In this document: piece by piece, positions 43,170 to 52,608 of the stretch
Numbering within the stretch: the stretch's first letter is position 1
Layout of the letters: each line of letters starts with the position of its first letter
From: Amycolatopsis sp. NBRC 101858
GTDB taxonomy: Bacteria; Actinomycetota; Actinomycetes; Mycobacteriales; Pseudonocardiaceae
DNA length: 64,000 nt
Direction: 5' to 3'
Assembly: GCF_030269325.1 (NCBI RefSeq)
Contig: NZ_BSTD01000007.1
Coordinates: 62,001 to 126,000 of the forward strand
Program-made: the position numbers and the translations under genes
Notes under the pieces: model-generated
Seen by the model: the letters and a program-made list of their open reading frames with translations, nothing else
Told to the model about the DNA's origin: nothing
Databases searched by the model: none

Positions 43170-44398
43170 GCATGGTTCGATGCGTCGGATCGAACGGACG
43201 GAGTGCCTCGGGCTGCTTGCCCGTGGTGATGTGCTCGGCCAACAGGCGTCCGGTGACGGGCCCCTGGCCAGCCCCCACATGCCGTGCCCGTCGGCGACGA
43301 ACAACCCGGAGCACTCGCTGCGCCGATTACCGCGCGCCCGTCGGTGGTGACCGGCCAGGAACCGACCCAGACGTCGGTGCGTTCGACCCACCGGCGCCGG
43401 TGAGCAACGCCCTGTCGACGCGATGATCGCCTCGACCCGGGCTTCGTCCAGCGGTGCGTCCGGCGGCCGGAACTCCGACGTCCCGGCCCCCCGCAAACCA
43501 TCGCGGTACCGCGTGCAGGCCACCCGGATGTCCGGCAGGTAGAGCGGCCCCGGCACCGGGTGGTCGGTCGGCATCGTGAAGGAGTAGCCGCGGCCGCCCG
43601 GACCGGCACGGATGACCCCGAGCCGCCCGTCGAGCTCGCCCAGACACGCCCTGGCCGCCAGGACGACGGCGTTGGCGGACAACGCCTGGCCCGCGGCCGA
43701 CTGCACGGTGACGGCGTGCGCATGCCGGCCACCGCCGCGACGGTGAAGCGGTGGCGGATCGAACCACCACGGCCGACCACCGAACGAGCGAGCGACTCCA
43801 CGAAGCGCCCCCGGGCCACGTACCATTGGCCGTCGATCCGGACGCCGGCACCGTTGCGTGCGTTCACCTGAGGGAACCGCTTCGCGAGATCAGTGGCGGT
43901 GAGCCCCGTGTGGGAGATCTCCTGACCGGCTTCATCCAACCGCTTGAGCTCCGCGAGCAGCCTGGCCGCGCGCTGGGCGGGTCTCGAACACCGCCGTGAT
44001 CGGCGCGTCGATGGTCCACGCGTCGACCTCGTTCGAGGTGAGGACGTCGAACGCTTCGAGGCATTCGTCTTCCAGCGGCAGGTTCGCCCGCACCGCACGG
44101 CCCCATGCCTTGCCGGTGCAATGCGTGGCGAACCGGGCCAGGAACAACCACAACCGGGGATCCGGGCTCGCCGGGACGTGCAGCGGCGCTTGCCGGTCGA
44201 GCAGCGTCCGCAGTCCGTAGCTCAGCACGCCCGGCTCGTTGAGCGTGATGGCGAGCCCGGGCGAGAGCCAGCCGGCTTCGCACCAGGAAGCACCGGCCGC
44301 GATGCCGTCGCGATCGACGACCGTCACGCACCCCGTTCCTGAAAGGACCACGCGGTCGACAGGCCGCCCATGATCACCGAGCACGGGCCGCCGTCCAT
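43170..44398 (-). pseudogene. FAD-dependent D-amino-acid dehydrogenase (DadA-like) gene, multiply frameshifted
   Basis: Successive frames give GGLSTAWSFQERGA (degenerate Rossmann start), VTVVDRDGIAAGASW and LLDRQAPLHVPASPDPRLWL, then LLAELKRLDEAGQEISHTGL, DGQWYVARGRFVESLARSVV, VQSAAGQALSANAVVLAARA, WVERTDVWVGSWPVTTDGRA and finally TGRLLAEHITTGKQPEALRP. Together these cover a DadA/DAO-type oxidase of ~400 residues, but at least four frameshifts separate them (near 44330, 44000, 43740 and 43320-43400). Not functional. Confidence 0.8.
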
Positions 44399-45089
44399 CG
44401 ATCGAGCTCGGGCATGAAGTCCTCCGTGGCGCGAAGTGCTGCTTGTACCACCACGACCAGGGGAGATCGCGACGTAGCTGGGCCGTGTGCCGCGTCGTGA
44501 CGAGCCAGCTCGGAGATCGGCCCGCGGGCCGGAGCCCGGCCGACCGCCGCCACCCGCACCCGCAGCACCGGGAGGTCGTCCCGGCACCTTGCCGAACTCG
44601 AGCCCATCCGCACGTCGCCGCCCTGCCCCGCCGTCTGCCCACGGAACCTCGCGCGGCAATCTGCCTCGGGCTGTTGTGCGTACCGCGCCGAAAACCACGC
44701 CCCATCTCTCCTTCGGCCGTCACGAGCAGTCCGACGACTCTTGCGCACCGACCAACTGTTGGCGAGGCGGAGTATCGTGAGCGCCGGCGCCGGACCTGCT
44801 CCGGCGCCACTGGCCGCCCACACTCGGCCAGGCAGGGGTGCTGCCGCTCCATCACCGCCACGAGGTTGCGGCAGCACCCTGTGCCATCCGGGCGGCGTCG
44901 CGAACAACTACCCGACCGGCGTGCGGCCGATCAGGTCGCGCACTCACGAACGCTCCTGTTTCTCGCCACGGCGTTACCGATCGTGCCGGTGGAGTTCCGG
45001 CAGGGGCGGCAGCGCGTTGTCAGCGTCGGGCGAGCCGACACGCCACCACCGACACTCGCCCCCGCCGTCGCTGCGGCACACTGGAATCC
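44399..45089. other. no recognised gene
   Basis: 690 bases between the DadA-like remnant and the MarR gene. Open frames on both strands do not resemble known proteins. The last ~150 bases should include the MarR promoter. Confidence 0.4.
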
Positions 45090-45572
45090 ATGCCCTGCGC
45101 GGAACCCGGCGCTGACGTCGATGCCCTCACTGATGCTCTCCTCACTGCGTCCCGGCTGATGGTCGCGGTGTCGGGCCGCTCCATCAGTGCGGTCGAGAAC
45201 TCTTTGACGCCGCCGCAGTTCCGGTTGCTCGTCGTGCTGGACAGGCATGGCCCGCTCAGGCACGCCGACCTCGCCGGCTTCTTGGGTGTGACCCCGTCGG
45301 CGACCAGCCGCATGGTCGGCCGGATGGTCGCAGCCGGTTTCGTCGACCGGCGGCGCAGCTCGGCGTCACGGCGCGAGATCGTCCTCGAGCTGAACCACGA
45401 CGGCGCCAGGCTCGTCCGGCGAAGCACGACCCGACGACGCAGGGAGATAGCCAGAATCGTCACGAAGATGCCCGAAGAACACCGGCATCGGTTGGTCGAA
45501 GCCCTGACCGCGTTCACCCAAGCCGGTAGCGAACACCCCGTCGACGGGGACACGGGAGCCATCTGGGGCTGA
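45090..45572 (+). CDS. MarR-family transcriptional regulator
   Basis: 160 residues from the ATG at 45090 (the open frame extends upstream but without coding character). Winged helix: LTPPQFRLLVVLDRHGPLRH, ADLAGFLGVTPSATSRMVGR, GFVDRRRSSASRREIVLELN. Typical repressor of transport or detoxification genes. It lies 290 nt upstream of the ClC gene, whose promoter region contains a perfect palindrome that may be its operator. Confidence 0.88.
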   Translation: MPCAEPGADVDALTDALLTASRLMVAVSGRSISAVENSLTPPQFRLLVVLDRHGPLRHADLAGFLGVTPSATSRMVGRMVAAGFVDRRRSSASRREIVLELNHDGARLVRRSTTRRRREIARIVTKMPEEHRHRLVEALTAFTQAGSEHPVDGDTGAIWG

Positions 45573-45817
45573 CCTCGAGCCGCCTGCGAGCCAGTTACCG
45601 GGCAAGCAGCGTCGGCGTCTCGATCGTGGCGGACGAGAAACCGGCTCGCGGGTTTCGTTTCGGCCGGGGCCCGAAGTGTCGTGCCGAGTGGCGCCATCGC
45701 TGGCGAGGCCGGTATTCGGCGCGCCACCAGTGGAATCACCGCGAAACCCATTCCTGGATGCGTGAACTTGGCCACTCACCGACCGTCCTGGCTTGACCAA
45801 ACCATTCGCCACTACAA

Positions 45818-45836
45818 GTATTGCAACCCGCAATAC
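45818..45836. promoter_or_regulatory. palindromic operator upstream of the ClC gene
   Basis: GTATTGC-AACCC-GCAATAC, a perfect 7-bp dyad, 30 nt before the ClC start. TTGC/GCAA arms are common in MarR operators; the adjacent MarR is the candidate binder. Confidence 0.6.
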
Positions 45837-45865
45837 CAGACGACGCGGACCCACCGGAGGCCCTG

Positions 45866-47632
45866 ATGAGCGGCGGTGCTCCGCCACTTCCCCGTGCCAC
45901 ACACCTGGGCGACTTCCAGGTCCGGCCGCGCATGCTGCTGATCGCCCTGCTCGCGGTCCCCGTCGGCGGCGCCGCGGCCCTGGCCGCGCTGGCCCTGCTG
46001 AAGCTCATCGGCCTGATCACGAACCTCGTGTTCTACCAACGGTTCGACACCGCGCTCGTCGCACCCGGCGCCACCGCACACCCGTGGTGGCTGGTGCTGT
46101 TCGCGCCGGTCGCCGGCGCGCTGGTGATCGGCCTGATGGCGCGGTTCGGCTCGGAGAAGATCCGCGGGCACGGCATGCCGGAGGCGATCGAGGCGATCCT
46201 GACCGGGGAGAGCAAGGTCGCGCCGCGCGTCGCCGTCCTGAAGCCGGTGTCGGCCGCGGTCAGCATCGGCACCGGCGGCCCGTTCGGCGCCGAGGGCCCG
46301 ATCATCATGACCGGCGGCGCCGTCGGGTCGATCCTCGCGCAGCTGCTGCACCTCTCCGCCGACGAACGCAAGACGCTGCTGGTGGCCGGGGCCGCGGGCG
46401 GCATGGCCGCGACGTTCAACGCCCCGCTGGCGTCGATCCTGCTGGCGGTGGAGCTGCTGCTGTTCGAGTGGCGGCCGCGCAGCTTCGTCCCGGTCGTCGC
46501 CGCCGTCCTGACCAGCACGCTCTGCCGCGGCTTCCTCCTCGGCACCGACCCGGTCTTCGGCCTGCCCGCCGCGCCGGCGCCCGGCGCGGGAGCCGACGTG
46601 CTCGCGCTCGTGCCCGGCATCACCGGCGGCCTGCTCGCCATCGCCGCGACCGCACTGGTCTACCTCGCCGAGGACGGGTTCGCCCGGCTGCCGATCCACT
46701 GGATGTGGTGGCCGGCCATCGGCGGGCTCGTCATCGGCGCCGGCGGGCTCATCGAGCCCCGCGCGCTCGGCGTCGGCTACGACGTCATCGACCAGCTGCT
46801 GACCGGCCGGGCCACGACGTCGCTGATCGTCGGCGTCCTGCTGGTGAAGACGCTCATCTGGTCGCTCTCGCTGGGCTCGGGCACGTCCGGCGGCGTCCTC
46901 GCACCGGTGTTCATGATCGGTGCGGCGCTGGGCGCGGCCGAAGGCGGGCTGCTCCCCCACGTGACGGCCGGGTTCTGGGCGGTGTGCGGCCTGGCGGCCG
47001 TGGTCGGCGGCGTCATGCGCTCGCCGCTGACGGGCATCGTGTTCACGCTCGAGCTGACGCACGCCTGGAACGACCTGCTGCCGCTGGTGGTGGCGTCGGT
47101 GTCGGCCTACGCGGTGTCCGTGCTGCTGCTCAAGCGCTCGGTGCTGACCGAGAAGATCGCCCGGCGCCGCCTGCACCTGACGCGCGAGTACACGACCGAC
47201 CCGCTGGAGACGTTCTTCGCGCACGAGGTGATGACGGCCAACCCGGTCGTCCTGACCCGCGACGAAACGGTGTACGAGACGTTGCCGCACAGCCGCCACG
47301 CGACGCTCTACCCCGTGGTGGACGGCCAGGACCGGCTGATCGGGGTGACCACCCGGCACGCGCTGCTGACGTGCGCGGGCCGGACCGTTGCGGACGCGAC
47401 CACGCCCGCGCACGCGACGTGCCACCCGGACGACACGCTCCGGGAGGTGGCGAACAAGCTCGCTACGGGCCACGTGACGCAGGCGGTGGTGGTCGACCGC
47501 GCGGAACCGGCCCGGGTGCGCGGGGTCGTGACACTCGCGCAGCTCCTGCACGCCCGGCGGCGCGACCTGCACGAGGAGCACCACCGGGAGCGGGTGCTCG
47601 CGGTGCGGACGCTGTCGCCTTCGGATCACTGA
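45866..47632 (+). CDS. ClC-family chloride channel/antiporter with CBS domains
   Basis: 588 residues; ATG at 45866 with GGAGG 5 nt upstream, chosen over a TTG 45 nt earlier that lies within the palindrome. Ten or more membrane helices. Selectivity-filter motifs GTGGPFGAEGPI (with the gating Glu of GxEGP) and GSGTSGGVLAPVF are present. Two C-terminal CBS domains (FAHEVMTANPVVLTRDETVY; LREVANKLATGHVTQAVVVD) bind nucleotides and regulate. Moves Cl- (or exchanges it for H+) across the membrane. Confidence 0.93.
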   Translation: MSGGAPPLPRATHLGDFQVRPRMLLIALLAVPVGGAAALAALALLKLIGLITNLVFYQRFDTALVAPGATAHPWWLVLFAPVAGALVIGLMARFGSEKIRGHGMPEAIEAILTGESKVAPRVAVLKPVSAAVSIGTGGPFGAEGPIIMTGGAVGSILAQLLHLSADERKTLLVAGAAGGMAATFNAPLASILLAVELLLFEWRPRSFVPVVAAVLTSTLCRGFLLGTDPVFGLPAAPAPGAGADVLALVPGITGGLLAIAATALVYLAEDGFARLPIHWMWWPAIGGLVIGAGGLIEPRALGVGYDVIDQLLTGRATTSLIVGVLLVKTLIWSLSLGSGTSGGVLAPVFMIGAALGAAEGGLLPHVTAGFWAVCGLAAVVGGVMRSPLTGIVFTLELTHAWNDLLPLVVASVSAYAVSVLLLKRSVLTEKIARRRLHLTREYTTDPLETFFAHEVMTANPVVLTRDETVYETLPHSRHATLYPVVDGQDRLIGVTTRHALLTCAGRTVADATTPAHATCHPDDTLREVANKLATGHVTQAVVVDRAEPARVRGVVTLAQLLHARRRDLHEEHHRERVLAVRTLSPSDH

Positions 47633-47678
47633 GTCCCGGTGAAACGCACTTGCCGGCAAGAACTCCCGGCCGGCTCCG

Positions 47679-48178
47679 TCAACCGCTGATGCCCTCGACC
47701 GGGCGAAACGCCACGACCGGAAGCTGCCGGGCCAGCCGGAGCCGGGCAGCGTCGCTGCCGTCATAACGCCAGCCCAGCAGATTGCTCAGCACCCGGCGGA
47801 TCACCGGCAGCGCCAAGCGGTTCCGCCGCTCGTACGCCGCCAGCACCGCAACGGATTCGCCTTCGCCGACAACGCGCTGCGCGGGCACGAATCGTCGTCG
47901 TCCCACGATCACCTCGGCGGCGGGAACCAGCTCGATGTTGCGGTACCAGTCCGCCGCCGGGCCCAGCCCGGCGATGGCGAAGACCTCGCCCGGCGCCCGA
48001 TCGGTGCCGGTCACCTCCAGCACCGTCCGGTACTGACGCCCGGACTTCCGTCCGACGTGGGTCAGGCACAGGAACCGGCCGCCCAGCAGCCGGCCCAGAT
48101 CCGTTCGTAAAGCTTCGCGGGCGCCCGGAAAACCAGGCGCAGCAGTGAGTTCGGCCGCACACGGCGTGCTGTGTTCAC
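47679..48178 (-). pseudogene. deazaflavin (F420)-dependent nitroreductase-family gene, frameshifted
   Basis: GTG at 48178 with GGAGA upstream; NTARRVRPNSLLRLVFRAPA then a one-base loss near 48102 and the frame resumes LGRLLGGRFLCLTHVGRKSG, RTVLEVTGTDRAPGEVFAIA, GPAADWYRNIELVPAAEVIV and YERRNRLALPVIRRVLSNLL. This is the split-barrel fold of Ddn-like F420-dependent reductases, ~165 residues when repaired. The 114-residue part after the shift could start at an internal site. Genuine lesion or sequencing error. Confidence 0.75.
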
Positions 48179-48455
48179 TCTTGTTCTCCGTTCGTGACGG
48201 CGGCCTGCAGTCCGCGACTGCCGTGCCGCAAGTTCGTGATCACCCGAGGTCGGCTCGTCGACGAGCGCGCTCGCCGAGCCCAGCCGGCCATCGGCGGACG
48301 GGCCTTGTCCCGACCACGGGCAACCGGATCCCATGCTTGTGCCCGTCGACCCCGATGGACACGCCCGCGTCCGGAGCTGACCGTCGGCGGACGTCAGCCG
48401 GCCGCCGACCGGCAGACCGCGGCCGGCCCGGCGGTACCCGCACCGCAGACCACCT

Positions 48456-48689
48456 TCATCCCGATCGCCCTGTTCGGGTCCGCTCGACGAGCCGACGCAG
48501 CACAGCCGCCGTCGCCTCGGGATCCGGTACCTCGTGCCGGCTCAGCTTTCCGGCGAGCCGCGCCCGGAAGTCGGCGACCAGGTCCCCGATCCCCACACGC
48601 AGCGTCTCGTCGCGGGTGGCCGCCAGGGACGCTTCGACGAACAGCAGGTGGCCGCTGACACGAAGGATCGACGGCAAAGCAACAGCCAC
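48456..48689 (-). CDS. possible TetR-like C-terminal fragment
   Basis: 77 codons: VSGHLLFVEASLAATRDETL and GDLVADFRARLAGKLSRHEV then PEATAAVLRRLVER read like the ligand-binding helices of a TetR regulator without the DNA-binding domain. No start signal of note. Probably a remnant. Confidence 0.3.
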   Translation of the reverse strand: MAVALPSILRVSGHLLFVEASLAATRDETLRVGIGDLVADFRARLAGKLSRHEVPDPEATAAVLRRLVERTRTGRSG

Positions 48690-49123
48690 CCTCCTGCGTC
48701 ACCCCGCACCCCGTCACCCCAGAAACCCTGGAGGCCGCGCTTCCCACCGACACGAGCGCACAGTGTGCGGACCGGTTCAGGTGCCGGCGGCGAACCGTTC
48801 CCGACCGGCCGGCACCGGTCCCCGCACCGGCCCCGCTGATCAAGGACCGAAAATCCGAGCGACACCAAAGCGATGACCTTGGGCGACTCGAGGGCCACGC
48901 AGGCGACATGAGCACGCGAACGAGGCAGATCGGCCGCATCCGGGGCACTCAAAACCAGGTCCGTGCGGCGGTTCGACAGCGGCCTGATCGCCGGCAACTG
49001 GAACGCGAGCAGGACGAGCACAAGGGCGACCAACACGCTCGCCGGGACAGCGAACCCACCCAGCGCGACGACGGCGACGAGGCAGGCCACGATACCGATC
49101 CAAGTGAACATGAAGGCGCCCAC
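48690..49123 (-). CDS. possible small membrane protein
   Basis: From an ATG at 49123: MGAFMFTWIGIVACLVAVVA and VPASVLVALVLVLLAFQLPA form two transmembrane helices, then a polar stretch with LSNRRTDLVLSAPDAADLPR and ALESPKVIALVSLGFSV. The open frame continues to 48542, overlapping the TetR-like fragment in another frame, so the true end is unclear. Unrecognised. Confidence 0.35.
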
Positions 49124-49494
49124 AAGCGCTCCGGAAGCGTGCCCCGCAGCGGAAGCTCTCGCGAGAGTTTCCGCCCGGCGGACGAAGTCGGCCCACTGAG
49201 ACGGAGTTTACACTAGTGCAATCTAGTAAAAACCGTGCCGACCTGGTGGACTGTTGATGTACGGAGCACGCGGAGGGTGTGGCACGACATCAGCCATGAC
49301 CAACGGCGAGGAACGAATCGCCGCGCCTGCTCCGTTCAGCCGAATCCCGCTGACAACCGAGGTCCTGGCTCGGAACCCGGAGCGCGCTCGTGCGCCTGCC
49401 TGCCACCCGGCGGGACCGGAAACACCGCCCCGGTGAGAAGCGGGCATCGGTGTCCAAGCCGGTCCCCCACTGCCCAGTGAGAAGGAGAAACTCC
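49124..49494. other. upstream region of the flavohaemoglobin gene
   Basis: 371 bases. Contains an A/T-rich dyad at 49207-49230. A 46-codon frame from 49296 (MTNGEERIAAPAPFSR) has no good ribosome site and is not called as a gene. Confidence 0.4.
49207..49230. promoter_or_regulatory. A/T-rich dyad upstream of the flavohaemoglobin gene
   Basis: TTTACACTAG-TGCAAT-CTAGTAAA: ACTAG/CTAGT arms plus T and A flanks. Read on the other strand it gives TTTTTAC ... TAGTG, as before fdxA and ctaD. In flavohaemoglobin genes such dyads often bind NO-responsive Rrf2/NsrR-type regulators; none is encoded here. Confidence 0.45.
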
Positions 49495-50712
49495 TTGCTG
49501 TCTCCAGCATCAGCCGCGGTCGTGCGCGCCACCCTGCCCTTGGTGCGCGCGCACGACGTGGCGATCACCAGCGAGTTCTACTCCTCGATGTTCGCCACGC
49601 ACCCGGAGCTGCTCGACCTGTTCAACCAGGGCAACCAGGCCGACGGCCGGCAGAAGCTCGCCCTGGCCTCCGCTGTGGTCGGCTTCGCCGAGCACCTGAC
49701 CGGCAACGGAAAGACGATGCCGTTCGACCGGATCGCCGAACGGATCGCCCACAAGCACGTGTCTCTGGGTATCCGGGCCGAGCAGTACCCGATCGTCGGC
49801 AGGCACCTGCTCGACGCCGTCGGCACCGTGCTCGGCGCCGAGGTCACGGCAGCCGTCTTCGCCGCGTGGCACGAGGTCTACTGGCTGCTCGCCTGCCGCC
49901 TCATCGCGGCCGAAAGCCGCCTCTACGAGCGCGGCGCCCTCGACCCTGCCGACCACTGGCGTCGCTGGCGCGTAGCCAAACGCCTCGACGAGACCGTCGA
50001 CGTGGTTTCGTTCACCCTCGTCCCCGACGACGACACCACTGTGCCGGACTTCCTCCCCGGCCAATACGTTTCGGTCGCGGTCGACCTGCCCGACGGCCGG
50101 CGTCAGCCTCGCCAGTACTCGCTGTCCCAAGGCCCCGGGCGGGGCTCACTGCGGCTCACCGTCCGCCGTGTGCGCGGCCGGGACGGCACGCCGGACGGCG
50201 CGGTGTCGACCCACCTGCACGACCACCTGACCGAAGACGAGACCCTGTTGCTCGGGCCGCCCGCCGGTGAAACGACGCTGACCTCCGACGACGACCCGGT
50301 ACTCCTGGTCAGCGCCGGCATCGGGATCACACCGATGGCCGCCATGCTGGACCACCTCGCCCGCGCCCAGCCCACCCGCCGGATCGTCCTGGCCCACGCC
50401 GATCGCTCGCCCGCCCATCATGCGCTACGCCGGGAATGCGCCCGGACCGCCGGCGGTCTCGCCGATGTCGAAGAGCTGCTCTGGTACGAAAGCGGGAGCG
50501 ACGAGCGCTCCCGGCCGGGCTTCATGGACGTCGACGCGCTCCCGGTGCCGCCGGGGGCCACGGCTTACCTGTGCGGTCCGCTGCCGTTCATGCACCACAT
50601 CCGAGCCGGGCTGATCCGCCGCGGGCTCGCCCCCGAGCGCGTTCGCTACGAGGTGTTCGGTCCCGGCATGCTCGATCGGGTCGACCGGCCGGCTGCCGGA
50701 GCGCGACGGTGA
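49495..50712 (+). CDS. hmp: flavohaemoglobin (nitric oxide dioxygenase)
   Basis: 405 residues. TTG start at 49495 with AAGGAG 7 nt upstream; this gives the normal length and N-terminus (SPASAAVVRATLPLVRAHDV). Globin domain 1-140 with the proximal His in RIAHKHVSLGIRAEQY; FAD domain with RQPRQYSLSQGPG; NAD domain with VLLVSAGIGITPMAAMLDHL and AYLCGPLPFMHHIRAG. Converts NO and O2 to nitrate using NAD(P)H. A palindromic A/T-rich site upstream may confer NO or oxygen control. Confidence 0.93.
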   Translation: MLSPASAAVVRATLPLVRAHDVAITSEFYSSMFATHPELLDLFNQGNQADGRQKLALASAVVGFAEHLTGNGKTMPFDRIAERIAHKHVSLGIRAEQYPIVGRHLLDAVGTVLGAEVTAAVFAAWHEVYWLLACRLIAAESRLYERGALDPADHWRRWRVAKRLDETVDVVSFTLVPDDDTTVPDFLPGQYVSVAVDLPDGRRQPRQYSLSQGPGRGSLRLTVRRVRGRDGTPDGAVSTHLHDHLTEDETLLLGPPAGETTLTSDDDPVLLVSAGIGITPMAAMLDHLARAQPTRRIVLAHADRSPAHHALRRECARTAGGLADVEELLWYESGSDERSRPGFMDVDALPVPPGATAYLCGPLPFMHHIRAGLIRRGLAPERVRYEVFGPGMLDRVDRPAAGARR

Positions 50713-50881
50713 GGAGGACGACGGCGTCGTCGAGCGCCGTCATCGCGTGCCGTTCCGTAGGGATGACGGCCAGCTGTCCGTGCCGCAGAGTCCATTCCGC
50801 GTCGCGGGTCCACAACCGAACGGTGCCGGCGACGACCTGAAGGGTGGCGATCAGGGTGACGCGCTGCGAAGTACCGGACAC
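50696..50881 (-). pseudogene. cupin gene fragment
   Basis: LIATLQVVAGTVRLWTRDAE, HGQLAVIPTERHAMTALDDA and VVLLTVALRQ align with the C-terminal half of the intact cupin at 27963-28328 (VPQARHSLEALENSAVLLTV). The N-terminal half with motif 1 is missing and the frame runs past its natural end into the 3' part of the flavohaemoglobin gene. Confidence 0.65.
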
Positions 50882-50891
50882 GAGTGTCCGG
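50874..50891. promoter_or_regulatory. 18-bp palindrome
   Basis: CCGGACAC-GA-GTGTCCGG, perfect 8-bp arms. It sits at the broken 5' edge of the cupin remnant; relic operator or hairpin. Confidence 0.4.
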
Positions 50892-51017
50892 ATGGCCCAG
50901 CGCGCACCGTGCTTCCGGGCTTGGGCCGAGTCACGGTGGAGCGGCCGATCCGGACCCGCCGACGCGCGGGGCCACGTGTCACCACGCGCGGTCGGCTGGC
51001 ACCCTGCGGCGGCGCCG

Positions 51018-51544
51018 TCATGAACTCAACCCGCCGTCGCCGCGATCGACGACCTCGCGCCGGACTGCTGGCTCGAGGTGGCCCCAGGCGAACCGCCCGG
51101 ACAAGCCATGTCGAACTCGCCCGCACCTGTCTGCGGCCATCCGGGATGTCGCGATCTCCGCCGTCGTGTCCCGCTTGGTGATTCCGGCCGACGCACCGGC
51201 CCCGCGGCCATCTTCACGGTGCAACAGCTTCGGGTCGTGGTTGTTCACCAGCACGAACGATTCACCTTCGGCGAGCCGCACCTGGATGCCGAAGACGCGG
51301 GATGACGCTGCCCGCGCGGAATCTCCCGGACGTCGAGTTCATCGGACGTCCCGAGCTCCTTTCCGGTCAGAAGTGCGTCCATGTGCAGGGCGAGGTTCGA
51401 CAGGCCCACAGCCGGAAGTTCGGCCAAGGCGGGGAGGAGCACCGACTTCTGGATCTCCAGGCACGACTCAAGCGCGGGCCCCGAGCACGACTTTGTCATC
51501 GGCAGGCTCGGCCAGCTCTCGGCCAGCTCTCGGCCTAGAGCCAA
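51018..51544 (-). pseudogene. DUF2249-domain gene, frameshifted
   Basis: First part: EIQKSVLLPALAELPAVGLS and LDVREIPRGQRHP; a lost C near 51279 separates it from VFGIQVRLAEGESFVLVNNH and DPKLLHRED, then after an unrelated stretch FAWGHLEP. These are the signatures of DUF2249 proteins (LDVRxIPxxxRHPxIFxxxxxLxPGESFVLVNxHDPKPL), often found with hemerythrins or denitrification and low-oxygen genes. Broken by at least one frameshift and an internal rearrangement. Confidence 0.65.
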
Positions 51545-51843
51545 CTCCGATGCTCCCCAGGGGCGGGAACCATCGAGGAAGCCCCCTTCGCAGCGAGGAG
51601 AGGAGTGAGCCGTCTACTCCAGGTCACCGTCGCGGCGCCGGCCACTTCGATCGCATACGCCGAGGCGTACGTGTCGGCAGGCAGCGGTTTGTATTCAGGT
51701 ATCGCGAGCGGCTTCAGAAGACGCGTCGGATGGTGGTGCCACAGCGTCGGCGAGAACCGAACGGTACTTCCCCTGAGCGGGTTCGTCCGTCCGGTGCAGT
51801 CCCAGCTCGACGAGCAGCCGCTCGAAGATCGGCGTGGCAGAGC
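51545..51843. other. no recognised gene
   Basis: About 300 bases downstream of the sigma-factor gene on its strand. A frame here reads ATPIFERLLVELGLHRTDEP, which might be a detached C-terminal part of the sigma-factor protein. Confidence 0.3.
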
Positions 51844-52494
51844 TCATGGCCGATCCCGCCCCGCAGCACCTGCCGCCAATCGACGGCCGATGCCACCAAG
51901 GGAACCGTCGCTGGCCCCTTGCCGGTCTCGCCCCGCTCCTCCCTGAGCCAAGCGATACGCCTCCCGCAACCCCACTCCGGCCCGCCTGGCCAACGCAGCA
52001 ACCCCATGAGGGGAGACACCCAGAACCGGCGCGAGCTCGGCCGGAGACCGACCTTCGACCGCTGTGTTCCACAAGACGATCCGCCACCGGGCAGGCAAGC
52101 TATCGAACGCGGCCCGCATCAGCTGATCGGCCGAGCGCCGCAAGGCGTATTCGTCAGCGCTCCCGACCGGCGCCAGATTCGTGATGTCGGCCTGCGGCTG
52201 GACGCGGGACCGATCCCTACTCCACCGGTGGGCCAGATGCCGCATGGCGACGACCAGGTAGGCACGCAGATGGTCCCGAGGACCGCCGCCCGCACGCACG
52301 GCGGCGAAAACCTGAGCAAAGGCCTCCGCAATGAGAGCGTGCTGCTCGTCGGGCTGGGTGACCCAGCCGGCCGCGACACGACGAAGCGGTCCAGCGTGCC
52401 GATGGTAGAGCAGGTCGCCTGCGTCGAGGTCTCCCCGGCGCAGGGCGGCGAGTAGCACGGCGTCCGGTGGCATGTCGTCTACGGCATCCGGCAT
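51844..52494 (-). CDS. ECF/sigma-70-like transcription factor
   Basis: 216 residues. Region 2-like GDLLYHRHAGPLRRVAAGWV and DEQHALIAEAFAQVFAAVRA; region 4 LPARWRIVLWNTAVEGRSPA, ELAPVLGVSPHGVAALARRA, GLREAYRLAQ. After that the C-terminus becomes Gly/Arg-rich without clear homology, so a late frameshift is possible; relatives often carry a zinc-finger or longer tail here. Divergent from the TetR pseudogene, with a palindromic site between. Confidence 0.75.
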   Translation of the reverse strand: MPDAVDDMPPDAVLLAALRRGDLDAGDLLYHRHAGPLRRVAAGWVTQPDEQHALIAEAFAQVFAAVRAGGGPRDHLRAYLVVAMRHLAHRWSRDRSRVQPQADITNLAPVGSADEYALRRSADQLMRAAFDSLPARWRIVLWNTAVEGRSPAELAPVLGVSPHGVAALARRAGVGLREAYRLAQGGAGRDRQGASDGSLGGIGRRLAAGAAGRDRP

Positions 52495-52574
52495 CGCATC
52501 TCTTCCAGTTCACTCGTCGATCAAGGACACTTTCAGCCACATAGCGATACGTAAAGTAACAGATACAAGACAGT

Positions 52575-52588
52575 AACCAGTACTGGTT
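52575..52588. promoter_or_regulatory. perfect 14-bp palindrome, TetR-type operator
   Basis: AACCAGTACTGGTT in the A/T-rich gap between the divergent sigma-factor and TetR genes, 20 nt before the TetR GTG. Expected operator of the (now frameshifted) TetR. Confidence 0.6.
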
Positions 52589-52608
52589 GCCCCGGTAGCC
52601 TGCGGATC

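Noticed and set aside
41585..44098. 837-residue minus-strand frame as one fusion protein (dehydrogenase, Gre domain, USP)
   Set aside because: The frame strings together remnants; the USP has its own GTG, ribosome site and promoter/operator, and the dehydrogenase portion leaves this frame several times.
45812..47764. 650-codon minus-strand open frame
   Set aside because: Antisense to the ClC gene, low complexity (Asp/Gly/Arg/His/Gln).
49296..49436. 46-codon leader gene before flavohaemoglobin
   Set aside because: No ribosome site and no recognisable similarity.
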